Assembly (NCBI GenBank): GCA_041589735.1
Contig: JBFHVA010000020.1
Coordinates: forward strand, 1-26,305
Direction: 5' to 3'
From: CAMYJH01 sp041589735
GTDB lineage: Bacteria > Pseudomonadota > Gammaproteobacteria > HK1
DNA: 26,305 nucleotides
This document shows, piece after piece, positions 15,037-23,434 of the stretch. A program made the translations under genes and the position numbers. The number at the start of each line of letters is the position of its first letter. Position 1 is the stretch's first letter. The notes beneath the pieces were generated by a model. The model worked only from the letters and a program-made list of their open reading frames with translations, was not told the origin of the DNA and did no database searches.

Positions 15037-15067
15037 TTGTGCATGGTTATGAGGCATGGTCTAGTAT
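15037..15067 (+). promoter_or_regulatory. Weak promoter candidate upstream of the PilI-like gene
   Basis: The 155-base gap between the AlgR-like and PilI-like genes is richer in A and T than the flanking coding sequence. TTGTGC (15037-15042) and TAGTAT (15062-15067) are 19 bases apart, a poor fit to sigma-70 spacing. No terminator hairpin was seen after the AlgR-like gene. The chemosensory genes may therefore have their own promoter or be read through from algZ-algR. Confidence 0.22.
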
Positions 15068-15118
15068 TGCAACAGACGACTCAACCGTTGCCGCGCAGCC
15101 AACCTGGGCAACAATCTT

Positions 15119-15619
15119 TTGGTTCAGTCGCGGCGAAAGCAGGTCAGCATTCCGGTGAATTCACGATCCGAGCAGAGTAAGGCATCGACAGAGATGGGCC
15201 TGTGGCCCGACGCGGCCCAAGCGCCTCAAGCGCTGCGGGTGCGTAACCACGACCAGGTAAGAACAGTTCCCCTGTCGGAGCTGGACGCGGTGATCGACTG
15301 TCCACCGATGTCCTCGGTGCCTGCCGCACCCGAGTGGCTGCTGGGCGTTGCCGCCTACAAGGGCGCGCTGTTGCCGGTGGTCGATCTGGCCGTGGCGTGC
15401 GGCGATCGAGTTTCCGCCGCCGGCGAAGCGGGCGATCGATTGCTGCTGGTCGAGGCGGGCCTTCATCGGCTCGCGTTCTCGGTAGACGCAATCCTTTCGC
15501 AAGCCCCGGATTCAATGTCGAGTGATGGTTCAGCGATTTCGCTTCGGGTGCTTGCCGCTCAGCTGCTCAACACCGCGCCTGCCGGCACCCCGTATGCCGT
15601 CGAGCCGATTGCCCAGTGA
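15119..15619 (+). CDS. PilI-like CheW-domain coupling protein
   Basis: CheW-type proteins couple chemoreceptors to a CheA-like kinase. The single CheW domain begins near QALRVRNHDQVRTVPLSELD (37-56) and contains GVAAYKGALLPVVDL (76-90), the equivalent of the G-x-x-x-x-R-G-x-x-L-P-V-x-D-L signature with Lys in place of Arg. RLLLVEAGLHRLAFSVD (107-123) follows as expected. The pilus chemosensory PilI is the closest family by gene order, since a PilJ-like receptor gene follows with a four-base overlap. The start is uncertain: TTG 15119 gives 166 residues, GTG 15155 and ATG 15194 are alternatives, and the last still retains the whole CheW domain. None has a strong ribosome site. Confidence 0.8.
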   Translation: MVQSRRKQVSIPVNSRSEQSKASTEMGLWPDAAQAPQALRVRNHDQVRTVPLSELDAVIDCPPMSSVPAAPEWLLGVAAYKGALLPVVDLAVACGDRVSAAGEAGDRLLLVEAGLHRLAFSVDAILSQAPDSMSSDGSAISLRVLAAQLLNTAPAGTPYAVEPIAQ

Positions 15620-17844
15620 GCGATCTCAATCTCGCGGATACGGATACGGGCGATAAGTCGCCCCCGTTACGGCGCATTCCCGCGCATCAGTGGCGCTTGC
15701 TCCTGCCCCTGGCGCTGCTGCTTCTGACCGCGGCCGTTTATCTGATCCAGCGCGGTCACGAAAAAAGCGAACAGACCCTGCGACTTGCCATTTTGCATCA
15801 AAGTGAATTAGCGGCCCGTTTTGCCGCCAGCGCTAGCCGCGCGACAGAAGGAGCGCCCGGCGCGTTCTTTGAACTCAGGCGTAGCCGTACCCGCGCTTTA
15901 AACGCGCTCCCGACGCTCGAGGTCGAGTCATCTTTTCCCTCACAGCCGGAAGAAACCGATGCATTGCGTGCCAAGCTGGAAGAGCTCAAAGGTCTTTGGC
16001 GCCGGATGAATGGTTCTCTGGAACGCTTACTTGAAGCGGAAACCGCGGCGGCCACGGTGCGCAACAACGTAGAGGCATTTCAATCCATTGCCACCGGGGT
16101 TCTTGTCACCGCCGATGAGCTGGTAGATGCGATGGTGGCCGCCGAAGAACCACCGGCGCAGATCCGAGCGGCCTCCCGTCAGCTTCTGCTGATTCAGAGG
16201 ATCTCCGCCAACGTGCGACGCGTGCTGGAAGGCGGCGACGGCATGATGACCGCGGCGGACCGATTCGGGCGTGACGCTGTCCACTTCGGTGAAGTCAACA
16301 ACGCACTTCTGGTAGGCAGTCCAGAAATGAAGCTCAAGCGCGTCCGGGATGACGCCGCGCGGGAGATCCTGGTGGATATCGGGCGGGAATTTCGTCGCAG
16401 CGCCAATCTCATCGAACAAATCATGTCCGACGCGGTGACGATGGCGAGCGCCCGCGCCGCGGGGGCGGAGATTGTCGCCGACAGTGAGAAAATCTCGGCA
16501 CTGAGCCGCGAGATCGAGGCGGGACTGGCCGCCGCCAACGCATCGCGCCTTCCGCTTCAGGGCCTGGTCCAGATCTTCGGCGCCTTGGCCATTCTCTCGC
16601 TGTTGGTCACCATCGGTCAGATCGCCGCGGTGACTCGCCGTGCCCGCATCGAGGCGCGCCGCCACAGCGCTTTAGCGGCCACCGAGCGCGCCGAAAGGAC
16701 ACTGCGCGAAAGTGCCATCGAGGCTCGGGAGCTGGCCACGGAGAACGCAATCCGGCGGCTTATCGACGAGCTGGACCGGCTCTCGCGCGGCGAAGCCCCG
16801 AAGGCGGTGGAGCTCAGAGAGGAGTACTCGGGAACCCCGCTGGCGCCGCTGGAGTTGGCGGTCGGCGCGGTTCGTAAGCGTTTCGCGTCTCTCGCCCAGG
16901 CCGCCGCAAAAGTGTCCGCCGCCGGAGGCAAGTTCGTGGGGGTCGCAAAGGCGGCGCGGGGAATAGCCGATGAGCAGAGAGCTCAAGTGGAGCAGGCCGC
17001 CAAGGCAACGCGGATCATGGCGGCGCAGGTGGAGTCCGTCGGCGACCACGGTCGAACTGCCGGCGAGATGGTCGCGCGCTCCCTGGATTCCGCTAGGCGC
17101 GCATCGGCGGCGGCGGAGACGGCTGGAGGACAGGCGCAGCAGACTCTGTTTGCAGCCAAGAATGCCGCGGCTCGGATCCGCCAGCTCAACGAATCCACCC
17201 GACAGATTCAGGAGATTGGCCGCAGCATGGATGAGTTGAGTGAGCAGTGCCGGATCCTCTCGCTAAACGTCTCAATTCGCGCCTCACTGGCTGAAGAATC
17301 CTCCGGGCCGGTCGGCGCTCGTTTCGCCGATGACGTGCAAAAGCTTGCCGCCGATGCGCGGCGGGCGCTCAAGCGCATCGAAAACGTTAACGAGGACGTG
17401 CGCGCCCACGCGGGCCACGCTGCGGACAGCATCAAGCAATTGATTTGGGCGGCGGAAAACACCGTGCAACAGAACCAAACGGCTTTCAACGAGATTTCAG
17501 GCGTGACCCAGATGGCGGAGCGTTTGGATTCGACCCACCGGGCGCTGACCGACGCCCTTGAGGAACACACCCTGCGCATGACTCAAGTGGTGAAGTCCAC
17601 GACTTCAGTGCATCAGGTGACCAGCCGCGCCCGCGGCGAGATTCGGGACTGCGCCGAGAGTGCGGGACGACTTTCAGAGCTTGCGGGTCTTCTGGAATCG
17701 GCGCTTACCGGATACGATGAAAGAAAAGAAATTCATGGCAGCATAATCGAGATGCCCGCACTGGGTCCCGTGTCGCGGACCGCAAACGGCAACGACGACG
17801 AAGCTGAAGCTTCGAAGCAGGCCGTTGGCCGAGACCCTGCATAA
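15616..17844 (+). CDS. PilJ-like methyl-accepting chemotaxis receptor, divergent tip
   Basis: This is an inner-membrane chemoreceptor of 742 residues. Membrane helices lie at about 27-44 and 314-338. The periplasmic part is alpha-helical and PilJ-like: GGDGMMTAADRFGRD (206-220) and a repeat-like ANLIEQIMSDAVTMASAR near 263-280 resemble the type IV pilus receptor N-domain. A coiled-coil signalling domain follows (about 350-700). The hairpin tip SLNVSIRASLAEESSGPVGA (549-568) and the following RFADDVQKLA should correspond to the highly conserved ALNAAIEAARAGE-GRGFAVVADEV block, but the GRGF region is replaced and one residue seems inserted. A charged tail follows about 700. It starts with GTG 15616, overlapping the PilI-like stop (GTGA). 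Confidence 0.82.
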   Translation: MSDLNLADTDTGDKSPPLRRIPAHQWRLLLPLALLLLTAAVYLIQRGHEKSEQTLRLAILHQSELAARFAASASRATEGAPGAFFELRRSRTRALNALPTLEVESSFPSQPEETDALRAKLEELKGLWRRMNGSLERLLEAETAAATVRNNVEAFQSIATGVLVTADELVDAMVAAEEPPAQIRAASRQLLLIQRISANVRRVLEGGDGMMTAADRFGRDAVHFGEVNNALLVGSPEMKLKRVRDDAAREILVDIGREFRRSANLIEQIMSDAVTMASARAAGAEIVADSEKISALSREIEAGLAAANASRLPLQGLVQIFGALAILSLLVTIGQIAAVTRRARIEARRHSALAATERAERTLRESAIEARELATENAIRRLIDELDRLSRGEAPKAVELREEYSGTPLAPLELAVGAVRKRFASLAQAAAKVSAAGGKFVGVAKAARGIADEQRAQVEQAAKATRIMAAQVESVGDHGRTAGEMVARSLDSARRASAAAETAGGQAQQTLFAAKNAAARIRQLNESTRQIQEIGRSMDELSEQCRILSLNVSIRASLAEESSGPVGARFADDVQKLAADARRALKRIENVNEDVRAHAGHAADSIKQLIWAAENTVQQNQTAFNEISGVTQMAERLDSTHRALTDALEEHTLRMTQVVKSTTSVHQVTSRARGEIRDCAESAGRLSELAGLLESALTGYDERKEIHGSIIEMPALGPVSRTANGNDDEAEASKQAVGRDPA

Positions 17845-17880
17845 CAAATCGTCCGTTGAGAGTCACCCGGGTTTTAGTTC

Positions 17881-20301
17881 ATGGTCGGAACAAGCGAACT
17901 CAAGGCAGCGCAGGATCCGACCCGCTACGACACCGGGTGGTTTCCGGACGCAGCGGAAAGCGCGACGGCGCTTACACGGTTGGTGGCTCTTGCAGAAGTC
18001 GTCAGGGCAAACCCGAAAAAGGTGCGGGAGCTTTTGTCTGAATGCCGGGCGGGGGTGCGGGCGGCGTGCGCGGAGCTCAAGGAATCCGGCCGCTCACGTT
18101 ATGTGCCCTTATTGGCCGAGCTCGAACGTACCCTTGATGCGTCTGTGGCGCCGCCGGGGACGAACGCATGCGCTGCCATTGCCGCAGCAACACATCTGAT
18201 GGCCACAGCCCTTAAGACGTCCGTGCCGCCGCCCCGGGCGCGGGAGATGGTGGCCATTGCGGAGCTTCGTGGCGTGCGCGGTGCCCCGGCTCCATGGCGC
18301 AGTCCGATTGTCGACTGTTCCTTTGCGGCGCCGCAGGAAGCGGCGGACTCGGACGAGGCAAGAACCGAATCGAGCCCGGAATACCTGCCCCGGGCGCTGT
18401 CCGCCTACCGCCAATCCCTGCTCAGGTTTTTGAAGACCGACTCATCCGATGAAGTCAAACGGCTCTCGGAGTTGAGCTCGCGAGTCGCAAAAGCCTGCGG
18501 CGATACAATCGAACGGCGTCGCTGGCGGGCAGCCAGCGCCTTGTTCGCCTGCGTGAGCGAGTCCGGCGAGACTGCACGTCCATTGGTCAAGCGGCTGGCG
18601 GTGAAGCTGGAACAGGCGTTGCGGAGTTTTACTGAAGACGTTGCGGTGAACGAGCAAAGCCGGCGCGCCCTGGTCCTAGACCTGGAGGTGCTGACCACGC
18701 TACTTCGACAGAACTCTCTCGATAACGGTGCCGGGGAAGACCCGGGACTTCCTCTAAAAGCAGATCCAAAAGCCCTCGAGGCTGTGCTCGAGCAACTGGC
18801 GACCACGTCCGAGGCCCGCCATGAGCTGCTGGCGCAGCTCGCCGACGCTTTCCTGGTGGCCGGCAAGTACGACCACTGGCTTGAAGCCTGTGAGCTGGCG
18901 GAACGGCTCGAGAGTACGGAGGCGCTTCGGGCAGCCGTGTCGCGCTGGAAGACGCTAAAGCCGCAATGCGACGAACGCCCACCTGAATCGAGCGTGAGTA
19001 CACACTTCGTTCAAGCCCAAGCCGCCTTGAGCCGCATCGAAGGCGCGCTGAAGCCCGTTGCCGGGCCGGGCGACGGCGAAGCCCGCGTTTCGGGTATTCC
19101 CGTGGATGAAGCCTTGCTCGAGAACCTCAACCTCATGGCCCGGGAAATTCGTGGCGCCCGATCCCGAGCCGAGGCGAACCTCGGCAGCTTGAGAGGCGGC
19201 CTGATGGACATGGAGCGCACCATACGCACGCTGCGCTCTCAGCTCGAGTCCCTCGAGGTGGAATCTCATGCCCACTACAGCGAGCCGGCCGGTTCGGTAG
19301 CCGAAGTCGGCGCGCAGTCGACATTCGGCGCTTTGTCTCGAGGCATCGAGGAGCTCGCTGGGCTTAAAAACGCGCTGGAGGCGCTCACCGAGGAAACCGA
19401 ATATGCGCTCGCGGCCCAGGCCGGCGAGGACGCCCAGCTTGAGCAGGGGCTGCTGAAAACCAGAATGACGCCGGTGGGCGCACAGTTCGAAGCGTTGTGC
19501 CATTGCGTCGCAGAGGCCGCCTCCGGCTTGGGGCTGTCGGCGACGCTCAGCACACGCGGCGCCGAAGTGGCATTGGAGCGAAGCCAGGTCGACGCGCTCT
19601 TCCGGGCGCTGGATCCTTTGCTGCAAGCCTGCGTGGCGGAAGGTCTATCTGCATCTGCCTTGCCGGCGCCGGCGGATCACGACCAGGGGCAGCTGGAGCT
19701 CGAGGTGTCCCAACCCCGCTTCGACGTGCGCGTGGAGATCTCTTATCGAGGCGCGCCGCTTTCCCGCACCACTCTGACCGCTCTGACCCCGGCCCTGGAT
19801 GCGCTGGGCGCAGTGCTATCCAGCGGGGTGGACGGTGACGGCAGGGCGCGGATGCGTATTTCAATCCCGGGGCCGCCGCTGCCCATGGACCTGCTGCTGG
19901 TGGAGGTGGGTGGGAGCCGATTTGCGCTGCCGCTCAGGGACATTTCCGGCGTATCACAGTCGCCCGAGGCGAACGCTGCCCCGGAAAGCGACGGGCGCCA
20001 CATGAAGGTGGACGAAAAGTCTTATCGCCTGACCTCTCTGGCGCAAGTCATCGACATTAAGGCCGAGCCGGTGCATGTAAACGGGTCGGCCTGTGTTCTC
20101 GTCGAGCGGCCGGAATCATGCCTCGCCTGCCGGGTGGATTCGATCGTCGGCCGGGAGCGCATGCTGGTGAGATCCCCCGGGCCGCTGCTGTCGTCCAACC
20201 CCTGGGTGCTTGGAGTGGTCGTCGACGCGCTGGCCGCTCCTACCCTGGTGCTCGACCTGAGCGCGCTCGAAACCAGACAGGCGGCATCACACGCTGTGTG
20301 A
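17881..20301 (+). CDS. ChpA/CheA-like pseudokinase with CheW domain
   Basis: The 806-residue protein aligns by eye with the C-terminal part of ChpA. DEALLENLNLMAREI (409-423) through the coiled coil to about 510 matches the dimerisation helices. LEQGLLKTRMTPV (520-532) matches the LQEGLMRTRMVPF junction. The ATPase region (about 533-662) is recognisable, but where the N box should read HNAVDHG it has ACVAEGLSA (583-591), and no DDGxGI or GxGLG box is present; SYRGAPLSRTTL (621-632) stands there. A CheW-like domain follows (about 668-795). The N-terminal 400 residues are helical, with no HPt histidine motif, and no C-terminal receiver is present, whereas Pseudomonas ChpA is about 2500 residues. 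ATG 17881 is the first possible start because TAG precedes it in frame at 17875. It overlaps the convergent rsmE by 15 bases. Confidence 0.8.
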   Translation: MVGTSELKAAQDPTRYDTGWFPDAAESATALTRLVALAEVVRANPKKVRELLSECRAGVRAACAELKESGRSRYVPLLAELERTLDASVAPPGTNACAAIAAATHLMATALKTSVPPPRAREMVAIAELRGVRGAPAPWRSPIVDCSFAAPQEAADSDEARTESSPEYLPRALSAYRQSLLRFLKTDSSDEVKRLSELSSRVAKACGDTIERRRWRAASALFACVSESGETARPLVKRLAVKLEQALRSFTEDVAVNEQSRRALVLDLEVLTTLLRQNSLDNGAGEDPGLPLKADPKALEAVLEQLATTSEARHELLAQLADAFLVAGKYDHWLEACELAERLESTEALRAAVSRWKTLKPQCDERPPESSVSTHFVQAQAALSRIEGALKPVAGPGDGEARVSGIPVDEALLENLNLMAREIRGARSRAEANLGSLRGGLMDMERTIRTLRSQLESLEVESHAHYSEPAGSVAEVGAQSTFGALSRGIEELAGLKNALEALTEETEYALAAQAGEDAQLEQGLLKTRMTPVGAQFEALCHCVAEAASGLGLSATLSTRGAEVALERSQVDALFRALDPLLQACVAEGLSASALPAPADHDQGQLELEVSQPRFDVRVEISYRGAPLSRTTLTALTPALDALGAVLSSGVDGDGRARMRISIPGPPLPMDLLLVEVGGSRFALPLRDISGVSQSPEANAAPESDGRHMKVDEKSYRLTSLAQVIDIKAEPVHVNGSACVLVERPESCLACRVDSIVGRERMLVRSPGPLLSSNPWVLGVVVDALAAPTLVLDLSALETRQAASHAV

Positions 20302-21033
20302 AAGATCACCGCACACCAGCTGCAGCGCGGTCAGAGCCGCCACCGCGGCGGTCTCGGTGCGAAGGATCCGTGGTCCCAAGGAAAGCGGCTTAAAACCGGA
20401 CTGCTTCACCCGGGCCATCTCTCCGTCGCTGAATCCTCCCTCCGCCCCGATCAGCAGCACCACGTGATCCAGGGGCTCGAGATCGCCTGGGCAAAGTCTC
20501 GCTTCCGGCGAGAGAACGAATCCCGTCGCCGTTTCCGGTTGGAAACGTTTTTCAAGCCATTCTTCGAGGCTCCCAATCTCTACGATGCTCGGAAGCCGGG
20601 TTCGCCCGCACTGCTGGCACGCGCTCACCGCAATGCCTCGCCAGTGTTCGAGGCGGCGCAAGCGCCGCGCGTCGTCCAGCCGCACCACGCTGCGTTCGGT
20701 GGTCACCGGCGCAATGGTGTGGACCCCGAGCTCGACGGCTTTCTGCATCGTGAAGTCCATTCGCTCACCGCGGGAAATCCCCTGAACCAGAGTGATATTG
20801 AGCGGGGACTCGCGGTCCGTCGGTATAAAGGCGCCAACCCGAGCCTCCACCGCGTCCCGCCCCGCATGCTCGACCTGGGCGGGGTACTCCCCGCCCGTCC
20901 CGTCGAAGACAATGAACTCCGCTCCGACCTCGAGACGCAACACCTTGCTCAAGTACCGCGCCCGATCCCCTTCGAGGCGGATGCCGTCGCCCTCATTGAG
21001 CTTTGAGTCAACGTAGATTCGGGTCTTGCGCAT
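20287..21033 (-). CDS. rsmE: 16S rRNA m3U1498 methyltransferase RsmE
   Basis: RsmE methylates N3 of U1498 in helix 44 of 16S rRNA using SAM. The 248-residue SPOUT-fold protein has the N-terminal PUA-like part (1-72; ARYLSKVLRLEVG), the family segment LVQGISRGERMDFTMQKAVELGV (split at 82-92 and 93-104), and the knotted SAM-binding loops LLIGAEGGFSDGE (193-205) and LSLGPRILRTETA (217-229). It starts at ATG 21033, 18 bases after bioA on the same strand, so it is probably the second gene of a bioA-rsmE unit. Its 3' end overlaps the convergent ChpA-like gene by 15 bases. Confidence 0.95.
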   Translation of the reverse strand: MRKTRIYVDSKLNEGDGIRLEGDRARYLSKVLRLEVGAEFIVFDGTGGEYPAQVEHAGRDAVEARVGAFIPTDRESPLNITLVQGISRGERMDFTMQKAVELGVHTIAPVTTERSVVRLDDARRLRRLEHWRGIAVSACQQCGRTRLPSIVEIGSLEEWLEKRFQPETATGFVLSPEARLCPGDLEPLDHVVLLIGAEGGFSDGEMARVKQSGFKPLSLGPRILRTETAAVAALTALQLVCGDLSHSV

Positions 21034-21051
21034 GGTTCAAGCCCGCACCCG

Positions 21052-22407
21052 CTAGGCGGCCACCGCGATCTCGATTCCCTGCCATGCGGTTTCAGCCAGA
21101 TGGTCGATCTGCTCGGGGGTGATGACGTAGGGGGGCATGAAGTAAACCACGTTGCCCAGCGGCCTCAATAACGCACCTTTGCTGAGCGCGTGGCGATACA
21201 CGTGCAAGCCCCGGCGCTCCTGCCACGGGAATGGAATTTTATCGGCCTTGTTTTTCACCATTTCGATGGCGAGGGTCATTCCCTGTTGACGCACGTCACC
21301 CACGTGGGGATGCGCTTTGAAGCGTTCGGTGGCCTGCTGCATTCTCTCCGCCAGCGTCCGGTTGCTTTCGATGACCTTGTCGGTTTCGAAGATATCTAGG
21401 GTCGCCAGCGCTGCGCGGCAGGCAAGCGGATTCCCCGTGTAGCTGTGGGAATGCAGAAACGCCGTGAGCTTCTCGAAGTCGTCGTAGAAAGCCTGATAGA
21501 CCTGCTCGGTGGTCAGCACCACCGATAACGGCAGGTAGCCCGCGGTGAGCCCCTTGGAAAGACACATGAAATCCGGGCTGATCCCGGCTTGCTCACAGGC
21601 AAACATGGTCCCGGTGCGCCCAAAGCCAACCGCGATCTCATCGGCGATGAGATGAACCTGGTGACGATTGCAGGCCTCTCTGAGCAGGCTCAAGTAGAGG
21701 GGATCGAACATCCGCATGCCACCGGCGCACTGAATCAGGGGCTCGACAATGACCGCACAGGTCTCTTCCGCGTGACGCTCGAGCAACGCTTCCATCTGCT
21801 CGAAAACTCTCGCCGCGTGTTCGGCGGGTGTCGTGCCTTGCTCACGCAAGAACGCGTCCGGTGATGGCGCGCTGATGGCCCGCATCAGCAGAGGGTCATA
21901 GGTTTCTTTGAACAGCGCCACGTTGCCAACCGCCAGCGCGCCCAGCGTTTCACCGTGGTATGAGTTTTCCAGGGTGATGAATCTGTGTTTTGAGGCCTTT
22001 CCGAGATTTCTCCAGTAGTGAAAGCTCATCTTCAGCGCGACTTCGACCGCAGAGGAGCCGTTGTCCGCAAGAAAACAGCGGGTCAGTCCTTCGGGCGTCA
22101 ACTTGACCAGGCGTTCGCACAGCTCGACCACGGGCTCATGACTGAATCCCGCCAAGATGACGTGCTCGAGCTTTTCCAGCTGGTCGCGGACGGCCGCATT
22201 GATGCGGGGATTGGCGTGGCCGAAAAGATTGACCCACCAGGAGCTTACGGCATCGATGTAGCGGTTGCCCTCGAAGTCCTCAAGCCAGATCCCTTCGCCC
22301 CGCTTTATGGGAATGGGGGGGAGGGTTTCACAGTCTTTCATTTGCGTGCATGGGTGCCACAGCACGCGAAGATCGCGCTCAATGAGCGCCGCGTTATTGC
22401 TGGTCAT
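21052..22407 (-). CDS. bioA: Adenosylmethionine-8-amino-7-oxononanoate aminotransferase BioA
   Basis: BioA transfers the amino group of SAM to KAPA, forming DAPA in biotin synthesis. The 451-residue PLP enzyme shows WHPCTQMKD (17-25), SSWWVNLFGH (55-64), GSSAVEVALKM (117-127), SYHGETLGAL (149-158), ADEIAVGFGRTG (255-266, Asp256 binds the PLP nitrogen) and the Schiff-base lysine Lys285 in CLSKGLTAGYLPLS. The HPCTQ and SSWWVN motifs separate BioA from other class III aminotransferases. It begins at ATG 22407 with GAG-containing spacing upstream. No other bio gene is in the window and I see no clear BirA operator upstream. Confidence 0.95.
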   Translation of the reverse strand: MTSNNAALIERDLRVLWHPCTQMKDCETLPPIPIKRGEGIWLEDFEGNRYIDAVSSWWVNLFGHANPRINAAVRDQLEKLEHVILAGFSHEPVVELCERLVKLTPEGLTRCFLADNGSSAVEVALKMSFHYWRNLGKASKHRFITLENSYHGETLGALAVGNVALFKETYDPLLMRAISAPSPDAFLREQGTTPAEHAARVFEQMEALLERHAEETCAVIVEPLIQCAGGMRMFDPLYLSLLREACNRHQVHLIADEIAVGFGRTGTMFACEQAGISPDFMCLSKGLTAGYLPLSVVLTTEQVYQAFYDDFEKLTAFLHSHSYTGNPLACRAALATLDIFETDKVIESNRTLAERMQQATERFKAHPHVGDVRQQGMTLAIEMVKNKADKIPFPWQERRGLHVYRHALSKGALLRPLGNVVYFMPPYVITPEQIDHLAETAWQGIEIAVAA

Positions 22408-22738
22408 TTAGCTCAACCTTCGTTGCAGGCGTCGATTATTAACGCGGGTGCGCTTGGTAAGAACCCGAGGACCCTTCGTCGTACAAGGCCAATCAAGGAC
22501 AACTTTTGCTGCCTGGGCCAGTCTCAATTCTATCAACACCGAAGCGCCGGTTTATTCTGGCCTTCGGTCAAGATCCACGGCATTGGGGCGAAAGCCGTTC
22601 CGCTGTATAGTCACGGCGTGAACATAATCTACCCGGGCGCGAAGCGGGAATGTATCGATTTTGCCCGTTCGGGACACGTTTAGTGGCTCGCGGCACGAGC
22701 AGGTAGCCAGCGTTCCACCCAGTCAACGGAGATTTGTG
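22408..22738. promoter_or_regulatory. Divergent region between bioA and the FKBP gene
   Basis: This 331-base gap separates divergent genes. An open frame covers part of it but has no recognisable protein features. For the FKBP gene, TTGGGG (22584-22589) and TATAGT (22606-22611) are 16 bases apart, a moderate sigma-70 match that would give a leader of about 120 bases. A strong ribosome site, GGAG at about 22728-22731, precedes the FKBP ATG. I did not find a convincing inverted repeat for BirA near bioA. Confidence 0.3.
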
Positions 22739-23428
22739 ATGAAGACAGTAACGAGCGCCGCGCTGGTTCTCGCGCTGGTGTCGGTGGCAAGTTTCGCCGA
22801 CGAGAGCAAAAAGCTCGAGTCCAACGTGCAAAAGTTCAGCTACGCCATCGGGCTTCAGCTGGGCGATAACCTGAAGAATCAGGGAATAATCGACCTGGAC
22901 GAGGAGGCGGTGGCACAGGGCATTCGAGATTACCTAGACGGAAACGATCTGAAGCTCACTCCAGAGGAGATTCAACAAGCCGTCGTCGCTTACCAGCAGG
23001 AAATGCTCGAAACGCGCCTCGCGCTGGCAAAGAAGAACCGGGAAGCGGGTGAAACTTTCTTGGAATCGAACGGTGAGCGAGACGGCGTTGTGGTTCTGGA
23101 AAGCGGGGTGCAGTACGAGGTGGTGGAAAAAGGTTCAGGTGATAATCCCACCGAGACCGACATCGTAGTGGTGCACTATCGGGGATACCTCCTGGACGGA
23201 AGCGAGTTTGACAGCTCGTTCAGCCGGGGGGAGCCCACCGAGCTTGAGATCGCCCAGGTCATCCCCGGCTGGCAGCAAACTCTGCAGCTGATGAAGGTGG
23301 GCGCTAAGTGGAAGGTGTGGATCCCGTCGGATCTCGCCTATGGCTTGAGAGGCGCGGGTAGCAAGATAGGACCCAATGAATTGCTCCACTTCGACATCGA
23401 GTTGCTGAGCATCAAGGAGGATGGCTGA
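22739..23428 (+). CDS. Exported FKBP-type peptidyl-prolyl isomerase (Mip/FkpA family)
   Basis: This enzyme catalyses proline isomerisation during folding of envelope proteins. The 229-residue protein starts with a signal peptide (KTVTSAALVLALVSVASFA, cleavage likely after Ala20). The N-terminal dimerisation part follows (about 24-110): FSYAIGLQLGDNLKNQGI matches the Mip/FkpA family and a long charged helix follows. The FKBP domain (about 118-226) shows VVVHYRGYLLDGSEFDSS (143-160), VIPGWQQTLQLMKVG (174-188), the YGLRGAG loop (201-207) and LLHFDIELLSI (215-225). ATG 22739 has a good GGAG site. It is convergent with the next gene, leaving only 6 bases between stops. Confidence 0.93.
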   Translation: MKTVTSAALVLALVSVASFADESKKLESNVQKFSYAIGLQLGDNLKNQGIIDLDEEAVAQGIRDYLDGNDLKLTPEEIQQAVVAYQQEMLETRLALAKKNREAGETFLESNGERDGVVVLESGVQYEVVEKGSGDNPTETDIVVVHYRGYLLDGSEFDSSFSRGEPTELEIAQVIPGWQQTLQLMKVGAKWKVWIPSDLAYGLRGAGSKIGPNELLHFDIELLSIKEDG

Positions 23429-23434
23429 TTTGAC

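Noticed and set aside
22018..22683. Plus-strand open frame of 221 codons overlapping the 5' part of bioA and the gap
   Set aside because: Most of it is antisense to bioA, and the part in the gap has no protein-like features.
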